Part shown: piece after piece, positions 6,968-10,939 of the stretch | Layout of the letters: every line of letters starts with the position of its first letter | Position numbering within the stretch: the first letter of the stretch is position 1 | Assembly: GCA_036732565.1 (NCBI GenBank) | Contig: DAINCF010000226.1 | Span: 1 to 10,939 of the forward strand | Direction of reading: 5' to 3' | DNA: 10,939 bases | From: JAIVJN01 sp036732565 | GTDB lineage: Bacteria; Acidobacteriota; Vicinamibacteria; Vicinamibacterales; UBA2999 | Notes under the pieces: generated by a model | What the model was told of the DNA's origin: nothing | Database searches by the model: none | What the model saw: only the letters and a program-made list of their open reading frames with translations | Made by a program: the position numbers and the translations under genes

Positions 6968-6976
6968 CCATCCGTC

Positions 6977-7828
6977 GTGAGCACCCCACGCTTTGGCGTC
7001 TCCACCCACCTGTTTCACGGCTCGCGGTTGGATCGCGACCATCTGGTCGAGATAGCCGCTCACGGCTTCACCGCCGTAGAGGTCTTCGCCACCAGGACCC
7101 ACTTCGACTACCACGACCCGCGCGCGGTCACGGATCTCGCCGAGTGGCTGGATGACACGCGGTTGACTCTCAACTCGTTCCACGCGCCGATCTGCGCCAG
7201 CCTGGTGAACGGCGTCTGGGGCGAGTCGTTCTCGACGGCGATCGGCGACGAGGCCCGGCGCCGCAAGGCGCTCGAAGAGGCGCGGGCGGCGCTCGCCCTC
7301 GCGACCACGATTCCCTATAAATACTTGGTGGTGCACCTCGGTGTGCCCACGTTGGACGGCATGGCCACGGCTGGAGACAACAGCCGTCAGGCCGCGCGTC
7401 GCAGCATCGAGGACCTGCACGAAGCCGCGGTTGCGGCCGGCGTCCGGCTGGCGTTGGAGGTCATTCCCAACCCGCTGTCGAGCGCGGAGGCGCTCGTGCA
7501 TCTCATCGAAGACGAGCTGGAGCTCCCGGACGTCGGCATCTGTCTCGATGTCGGCCACGCGTTCATCATGGGCGACGTGGTCGATGCGATCGAGACGTGC
7601 TCGGGCCACCTGGTGACGACGCACCTTCACGACAACCAGGGGAAGAGCGACGATCACCTGGTGCCCTTTGCCGGGGCCATCGATTGGCCGGCGGCGCTGC
7701 TGGCGATGCAGAAGATTGGCTACGACGGCACGTGGATCTTCGAGGTGGCCGATACCGGCGAGGCGCTGGACGTGCTTGCCCGCACTGCGCACGCTCGAGA
7801 CCGCTTCGCCACCGAATTGGAGACGTAG
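6977..7828 (+). CDS. Sugar-phosphate isomerase/epimerase-like TIM-barrel protein
   Basis: Member of the xylose-isomerase-like (AP_endonuc_2) TIM-barrel family, 283 residues from the GTG at 6977. These metal-dependent enzymes isomerise or epimerise sugars or related polyols. Visible family features: N-terminal FGVSTHLFHG, the strand HGFTAVEVFA, NSFHAPIC, KYLVVHLGVP, the glutamate strand LALEVIPNP, the metal-binding ICLDVGHAF (Asp/His), TTHLHDNQGKSDDHLVPFAGAIDW (His and Asp metal ligands) and WIFEVAD near the end. The reading frame is open back to 6923, but those extra 18 codons run through a palindromic repeat and look non-native, so GTG 6977 is preferred. The stop TAG (7826-7828) is supplied by the next copy of the same palindrome. 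The substrate is unknown; the family also contains endonuclease IV, but the segments seen suit the sugar isomerase branch. Confidence 0.88.
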   Translation: MSTPRFGVSTHLFHGSRLDRDHLVEIAAHGFTAVEVFATRTHFDYHDPRAVTDLAEWLDDTRLTLNSFHAPICASLVNGVWGESFSTAIGDEARRRKALEEARAALALATTIPYKYLVVHLGVPTLDGMATAGDNSRQAARRSIEDLHEAAVAAGVRLALEVIPNPLSSAEALVHLIEDELELPDVGICLDVGHAFIMGDVVDAIETCSGHLVTTHLHDNQGKSDDHLVPFAGAIDWPAALLAMQKIGYDGTWIFEVADTGEALDVLARTAHARDRFATELET

Positions 7829-7852
7829 GGGCGGCTCGCGAGCCGCCCCTAC
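7825..7852. repeat. GTAGGGGC palindrome, copy 2 (perfect, 28 bp)
   Basis: Half-site GTAGGGGCGGCTCG followed directly by its exact reverse complement, giving a perfect 28-bp palindrome. The TAG at 7826-7828 is the stop codon of the TIM-barrel gene, and the asnS ribosome site begins seven bases after it. It could form a strong hairpin between the two genes. Confidence 0.95.
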
Positions 7853-7858
7853 ACCTGC

Positions 7859-7864
7859 AGAGGT
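7859..7864 (+). promoter_or_regulatory. Ribosome binding site of asnS
   Basis: AGAGGT lies six bases before the GTG at 7870. It fixes the non-ATG start of asnS and is the clearest Shine-Dalgarno site in the window. Confidence 0.7.
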
Positions 7865-7869
7865 AACCT

Positions 7870-9168
7870 GTGCCCTCTCACGTCTACATCGAACGCATCG
7901 GCGAACACGTCGGCCAGTCCGTCACCATCAAAGGCTGGCTGCACAATCGGCGCTCCAGCGGCAAGATTCACTTTCTGGTCGTGCGCGACGGGACCGGCTT
8001 CATCCAGGTCGTGATGGGCAAGAACGACGTCGGCGAGGACGTCTTCCATCGCGCGGATCACCTCGGGCAGGAAACGTCCATCGTCGTGACCGGCGCGGTC
8101 CGCGAAGACAAACGTGCGCCAGGCGGTTACGAGCTCACGGCGAGCGATCTCCAGATCGTCGGTCAGGCCCACGAGTACCCGATCACGCCGAAGGAGCACG
8201 GCGTCGACTTCCTCCTCGACCGCCGGCATCTCTGGATTCGCAGCGAGCGGCAGACGGCTATCTTGCGCGTGCGGCACGAGGTCATCAACGCTGTCCGGGA
8301 CTTCTTCAACAACGACGGCTTCATCCTGGCCGACACGCCCATCTTTACGCCGGCGGCGTGCGAAGGGACGACCACGCTCTTCCCGGTCCAGTATTTCGAG
8401 GACAACACCGCGTACCTGACGCAGAGCGGTCAGCTCTACAACGAAGCGAACGCGATGGCCCTTGGGCGCGTGTACTGCTTTGGCCCGACCTTCCGCGCGG
8501 AGAAGAGCAAGACGCGGCGGCATCTCACCGAGTTCTGGATGGTCGAGCCGGAGATGGCCTATGCCGATCTCAATGACGTGATCTCGCTGGCCGAGCGTCT
8601 CGTCACCTCGGTGGTCGAGCGCGTGTTGGATCGGCGCCGGCAAGAGTTGAAGTTGCTGGAGCGCGACACCTCCAAGCTCGAGGTGGTCAAGACGCCGTTC
8701 CCACGCGTCACCTACGACGAGGCGGCGAAAATCCTGCAAGACAAGGGGCTCCCATTCCAGTTCGGTACCGACCTCGGCGGCACCGACGAGACGGTGCTGT
8801 CGGAGGGCTTCGATCGCCCGGTCTGCGTCACGCACTACCCTGCCGCCGTGAAGGCGTTCTACATGAAGCCCGACGCGGACCGTCCGGACCGTGCGCTGTG
8901 CGTCGACGTCCTGGCGCCCGAAGGGTACGGCGAGATCATCGGGGGCGGTCAGCGACTCGACGACTACGATCTGCTGCTCCAGCGCATCAAGGAGCACGAC
9001 CTGCCGCCCGACGCGTTCGAGTGGTACCTCGACCTGCGCCGCTACGGCACCGTCCCGCACGGCGGCTTCGGCATGGGCATCGAGCGCGTGGTCACCTGGA
9101 TCTGCGGCCTCGAGCACTTACGGGAAACGATTCCCTACCCACGGATGCTGTACCGCCTATATCCCTAG
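7870..9168 (+). CDS. asnS: Asparaginyl-tRNA synthetase
   Basis: Cytoplasmic class IIb aminoacyl-tRNA synthetase that charges tRNA-Asn with asparagine using ATP. The protein (432 aa) has an N-terminal OB-fold anticodon-binding domain (about 17-100: VTIKGWLHNRRSSGK, FLVVRDGTGFIQVV), then the catalytic domain. Class II motif 2 is GPTFRAEKSKTRRHLTEFW (205-223) and motif 3 is HGGFGMGIERVVTW (397-410). The AsnRS-type EPEMAYAD (226-233) and GEIIGGGQR (354-362) favour Asn over Asp specificity. Segments TTTLFPVQYF and TAYLTQSGQLYNEA resemble the AsnRS subtype I associate with archaea and some bacteria rather than the E. coli type. The GTG start at 7870 has a good ribosome site (AGAGGT). It follows the TIM-barrel gene by 41 bases that hold a palindrome, and is followed by another copy. 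If the organism also has GatCAB, there would be two routes to Asn-tRNA; not visible here. Confidence 0.95.
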   Translation: MPSHVYIERIGEHVGQSVTIKGWLHNRRSSGKIHFLVVRDGTGFIQVVMGKNDVGEDVFHRADHLGQETSIVVTGAVREDKRAPGGYELTASDLQIVGQAHEYPITPKEHGVDFLLDRRHLWIRSERQTAILRVRHEVINAVRDFFNNDGFILADTPIFTPAACEGTTTLFPVQYFEDNTAYLTQSGQLYNEANAMALGRVYCFGPTFRAEKSKTRRHLTEFWMVEPEMAYADLNDVISLAERLVTSVVERVLDRRRQELKLLERDTSKLEVVKTPFPRVTYDEAAKILQDKGLPFQFGTDLGGTDETVLSEGFDRPVCVTHYPAAVKAFYMKPDADRPDRALCVDVLAPEGYGEIIGGGQRLDDYDLLLQRIKEHDLPPDAFEWYLDLRRYGTVPHGGFGMGIERVVTWICGLEHLRETIPYPRMLYRLYP

Positions 9169-9170
9169 GT

Positions 9171-9200
9171 GTAGGGGCGGTTCGCGAACCGCGCCCCTAC
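9171..9200. repeat. GTAGGGGC palindrome, copy 3 (30 bp)
   Basis: GTAGGGGC (9171-9178) and GCCCCTAC (9193-9200) flank the perfect core GGTTCGCGAACC, with two extra bases on the right side. It starts three bases after the asnS stop codon and is the only copy that neither enters a gene nor supplies its stop. Confidence 0.92.
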
Positions 9201-9223
9201 GCGGTCCGCCGCCAGGCTCACGC

Positions 9224-9270
9224 CTCACGTCCAGGCCTCAGACCCCGGGCCCCGGGTGGGCTGACGTGAG
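9224..9270. repeat. Inverted repeat before rimO
   Basis: CTCACGTC (9224-9231) pairs with GACGTGAG (9263-9270), enclosing the GC palindrome-like stretch CCCCGGGCCCCGGG (9243-9256). A hairpin here would end about 15 bases before the preferred rimO start, close to its ribosome site. The words CTCACG and AGGCCTCAG are locally repetitive. The role is unknown. Confidence 0.5.
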
Positions 9271-9285
9271 ATGATAGGGGGCTGC

Positions 9286-10707
9286 ATGAAGATCGGCTTT
9301 GTATCCCTTGGCTGCCCCAAGAATCTCGTCGACGCCGAGGTCATGTTGGGCCTGGTCGAACAGGCGGGACACGACATCACCGCTGACGCCACCCAGGCGG
9401 ACGTCGTTGTCGTCAACACCTGCGCGTTCATCGACCGCGCCAAGCAGGAGTCCATCGACACGATCCTGGAGATGGCCGCGCTCAAGAAGGACGGAGCGGG
9501 CCGACGCCTCGTCGTCACCGGCTGCCTGGCGGAGCGCTACCGCGACGAGCTGAAGCGGGAAATCCCCGAGATCGACGCCGTGCTCGGCACGGGCGAAGTC
9601 CCGCGAATTTTGGACGCCCTGTCCGGAGCTGGCGCGGGCGCCAGCCCGATGACGTTCTACCGTCGCGATACGCCACAGGTAGAGGCGGTTCGCGAACCGC
9701 CCCTACAACCGCAATTTGGCGTCGATCTTCCGACCTATATCTACGACGCCGCAACCCCGCGCCGGCTGACGACGCCAGGGCACTACGCCTACGTGAAGAT
9801 CGCCGAGGGCTGCGACTACAAGTGCGCCTTCTGCATCATCCCGAAGATGCGCGGGCACTACCGCAGCCGGCCGATCGATTCGATCGTGGCAGAGGCCCGG
9901 CAGCTCGCGGCGCGCGGCGTCAAGGAGCTGCTCCTGATCTCGCAGGACACCACCTTCTACGGGATCGATCGCAAGGAGCGTGGGGCGTTGGCGCGTCTGC
10001 TGCGCGAGCTGAACGCGGTGGATGGCCTCGACTGGATTCGCCTCCTCTATCTCTACCCCACCACGATCACCGACGAGGTGCTGGACGCCATCGCCGAGTG
10101 CGAGAAAGTCTGTCGCTATATCGATCTGCCGTTGCAGCACGCGTCCGACGCCGTCCTGCGCCGCATGCGGCGGCCCGGCACGCGAGCGTCCTACGAGACG
10201 CTGCTGCAACGCATCCGCCATCGCGTGCCGGGCGTGACGCTCCGGACGACGTTCATCGTCGGCTTCCCTGGCGAAACCGAGGAAGACTTCGACGAGCTCG
10301 TGGACTTCGTGCGCACCGTGCAGTTCGACCATCTCGGCGTCTTCACCTATTCGCACGAGGAAGGCACGGCGGCGTTCGAGATGGCCGACGATGTGCCGGA
10401 CGCGATGAAGGAGTCGCGTCGCGACACGCTGATGGCCGTGCAGCAGCAGCTCGTCGCCGAGCGGCAGCGCCGACGCGTCGGTGACACAGCTCGACTCATC
10501 GTGGACGGCCCCTCGCCGGACCACGAGTTGGTCATCGCGGCACGACTCGAGGGCCAGGCCCCGGATATCGATCCCCTGGTCTACCTCACGGACTGCGACC
10601 CGGCGGCGTTCCGGGCGGGCGACATGATCGACGGGGAAATCGTCGGGGCGCACGGCTACGATCTCGTCGCCCGCCCGCTCGAGGCGACCGTGCGCGCGCC
10701 GGCTTGA
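9286..10707 (+). CDS. rimO: Ribosomal protein S12 methylthiotransferase RimO, with in-frame palindrome
   Basis: Radical SAM methylthiotransferase (473 aa) that adds a methylthio group to the conserved Asp of ribosomal protein S12. The N-terminal MTTase domain opens with KIGFVSLGCPKNLVDAE and holds three cluster cysteines (C10, C46 in NTCAFI, C80 in TGCLAERY). The radical SAM domain carries CDYKCAFC (C176, C180, C183) and the RimO-like LPLQHASDAVLRRMRRPG (281-298) and FIVGFPGETEEDF. A C-terminal TRAM-like domain (about 398-466) ends before APA. ATG 9286 is preferred over the in-frame ATG at 9271 because RimO proteins start at MKIGFVSLGC, and AGGGGG (9276-9281) is placed as a ribosome site. Residues 132-141 (VEAVREPPLQ) are encoded by a palindromic repeat and lie in the linker between the first two domains, where they should be tolerated. 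All catalytic residues are intact, so the enzyme is probably functional. Confidence 0.95.
   Translation: MKIGFVSLGCPKNLVDAEVMLGLVEQAGHDITADATQADVVVVNTCAFIDRAKQESIDTILEMAALKKDGAGRRLVVTGCLAERYRDELKREIPEIDAVLGTGEVPRILDALSGAGAGASPMTFYRRDTPQVEAVREPPLQPQFGVDLPTYIYDAATPRRLTTPGHYAYVKIAEGCDYKCAFCIIPKMRGHYRSRPIDSIVAEARQLAARGVKELLLISQDTTFYGIDRKERGALARLLRELNAVDGLDWIRLLYLYPTTITDEVLDAIAECEKVCRYIDLPLQHASDAVLRRMRRPGTRASYETLLQRIRHRVPGVTLRTTFIVGFPGETEEDFDELVDFVRTVQFDHLGVFTYSHEEGTAAFEMADDVPDAMKESRRDTLMAVQQQLVAERQRRRVGDTARLIVDGPSPDHELVIAARLEGQAPDIDPLVYLTDCDPAAFRAGDMIDGEIVGAHGYDLVARPLEATVRAPA
9679..9706. repeat. GTAGGGGC palindrome, copy 4, inside rimO
   Basis: GTAGAGGCGGTTCG followed by CGAACCGCCCCTAC: the same 28-bp palindrome with one change (G to A at base 5). 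It is read in the phase GTA-GAG-GCG, which avoids the TAG that ends two other genes in the window, and adds about nine residues to RimO. Confidence 0.93.
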
Positions 10708-10723
10708 GGCTTCCGACTGGGGA

Positions 10724-10791
10724 CCTGTGGCAAGGCCAGTACGGCTCGAGGCCCTGGGCGCGTCCGCAAGACCCAGGACTCACGCCACAGG
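10724..10791. other. Structured inverted-repeat region after rimO
   Basis: Outer stem CCTGTGGC (10724-10731) with GCCACAGG (10784-10791) encloses the stems GGCC/GGCC (10734-10737 with 10750-10753, weak) and CCTGGG/CCCAGG (10753-10758 with 10772-10777; base 10753 could be used by only one of them). It starts 16 bases after the rimO stop. It could be a 3' hairpin structure of the rimO mRNA or a small structured RNA. No T-run follows, and it lacks tRNA consensus bases. Confidence 0.4.
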
Positions 10792-10804
10792 CCTGAGCCC
10801 GTGT

Positions 10805-10810
10805 TACACT
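10805..10810 (+). promoter_or_regulatory. Candidate -10 box (TACACT) upstream of a terminator-like leader
   Basis: TACACT in an AT-richer patch (TTACACTTAAAG) of an otherwise GC-rich spacer. Initiation near 10817 would give a leader that reaches the hairpin at 10839-10861 after about 22 bases. It overlaps the inverted repeat GTGTTAC (10801-10807) / GTAACAC (10831-10837), which could be an operator. No clear -35 is seen. Confidence 0.35.
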
Positions 10811-10838
10811 TAAAGGTCGGGTCAACCTGGGTAACACC

Positions 10839-10865
10839 AGAGTGGGCGATTTGCCCACTCTTTTT
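10839..10865 (+). terminator. Intrinsic terminator hairpin, possibly a leader attenuator
   Basis: Nine-bp perfect stem AGAGTGGGC (10839-10847), loop GATTT, GCCCACTCT (10853-10861), then a run of five Ts (10861-10865): a textbook Rho-independent terminator on the plus strand. It is 131 bases past the rimO stop and has its own candidate promoter just upstream, so it may be a leader attenuator for the next gene rather than the end of the rimO transcript. Hairpins of the GAGTGGGC/GCCCACTC type followed by Ts are known to me in front of rimP-nusA operons; that link is recall-based inference. Confidence 0.8.
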
Positions 10866-10871
10866 CGTTTA

Positions 10872-10889
10872 GGGCGGCGTCCGCCGCCC
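10872..10889. repeat. Short GC palindrome between terminator and next start
   Basis: GGGCGGCG (10872-10879), TC, CGCCGCCC (10882-10889): a perfect 8-bp stem with a two-base centre. It is placed seven bases after the terminator T-run and 31 bases before the possible next start codon, so it would be in the 5' untranslated region. It is distinct from the GTAGGGGC palindromes. Confidence 0.6.
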
Positions 10890-10920
10890 GTTGGAGCGGT
10901 GCTCGCCACGCTTCAGCAAG

Positions 10921-10939
10921 ATGTCGCGAAAAGAGGCCT
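10921..10939 (+). CDS. Possible start of the next gene (perhaps rimP), cut by the window edge
   Basis: ATG at 10921 opens MSRKEA and runs off the window. The ribosome site is weak (AGCAAG immediately before). Six codons cannot identify a protein. The MSRKEA start, together with the terminator-like leader of the type seen before rimP-nusA operons, makes ribosome maturation factor RimP a reasonable guess. The true start could also lie beyond the window. Confidence 0.3.

Noticed and set aside
6923..6976. Upstream extension of the TIM-barrel protein from GTG 6923
   Set aside because: The extra 18 residues pass through palindrome copy 1 and resemble no family N-terminus; GTG 6977 leads straight into the conserved FGVSTHLF segment.
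7870..9168. Aspartyl-tRNA synthetase of the archaeal type instead of AsnRS
   Set aside because: EFWMVEPEMA and GEIIGGGQR fit AsnRS better; the two families are close, so a phylogeny would settle it.
9271..9285. ATG 9271 as the rimO start
   Set aside because: RimO proteins typically begin MKIGFVSLGC, matching ATG 9286, which has AGGGGG at suitable spacing; not absolutely excluded.
10724..10791. tRNA gene
   Set aside because: No T-loop GTTCRA sequence, no correct 5-bp T stem or D-loop GG, and no sensible anticodon loop.

Overview
GC-rich bacterial chromosome with tightly packed genes. Gene content, and several intergenic repeat types I have seen in soil and sediment genomes, suggest Acidobacteriota (possibly Vicinamibacteria). 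That placement is inference, as no rRNA or other strong phylogenetic marker is present. Most of the window is housekeeping or ordinary metabolism. I see no phage, IS transposase, CRISPR array, tRNA or rRNA.

Layout. (1) 1-852: 3' part of a Do/HtrA-type periplasmic serine protease with two PDZ domains, cut by the window edge. (2) 853-1006: intergenic inverted array of CACGAAGA-type repeats. (3) 1007-2562: a CYTH-domain protein and a sugar-nucleotide nucleotidyltransferase with overlapping stop and start codons. (4) 2664-4889, minus strand: a large membrane protein with an N-terminal PA14 domain and a GT-C glycosyltransferase-like body. (5) 5018-6903: an SGNH-hydrolase lipoprotein and an AmgK-like sugar kinase. 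(6) 6977-9168: a TIM-barrel sugar-phosphate isomerase/epimerase-like protein and asparaginyl-tRNA synthetase. (7) 9286-10707: rimO, ribosomal protein S12 methylthiotransferase. (8) 10708-10939: a structured intergenic region, a candidate promoter, a strong intrinsic-terminator hairpin and six codons of a possible next gene, perhaps rimP.

How the genes relate. The nucleotidyltransferase and the AmgK-like kinase resemble the two halves of the AmgK-MurU route (sugar to sugar-1-phosphate to NDP-sugar), but here a minus-strand gene and a lipoprotein gene lie between them. asnS and rimO, with the possible rimP, form a translation-related block. The protease, lipoprotein and PA14 protein point to envelope work.

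The most notable feature is small palindromic DNA. Four copies of a 28-bp palindrome (half-site GTAGGGGCGGTTCG) lie between 6900 and 9706. One is read in frame inside rimO, two supply the stop codons of the genes they follow, and one sits just after asnS. A second, unrelated element of about 93 bp occurs once in frame inside the nucleotidyltransferase gene and again as almost the whole spacer after it. Two unrelated palindromic families therefore appear to have entered conserved protein genes without breaking the reading frame, a situation resembling Rickettsia palindromic elements.
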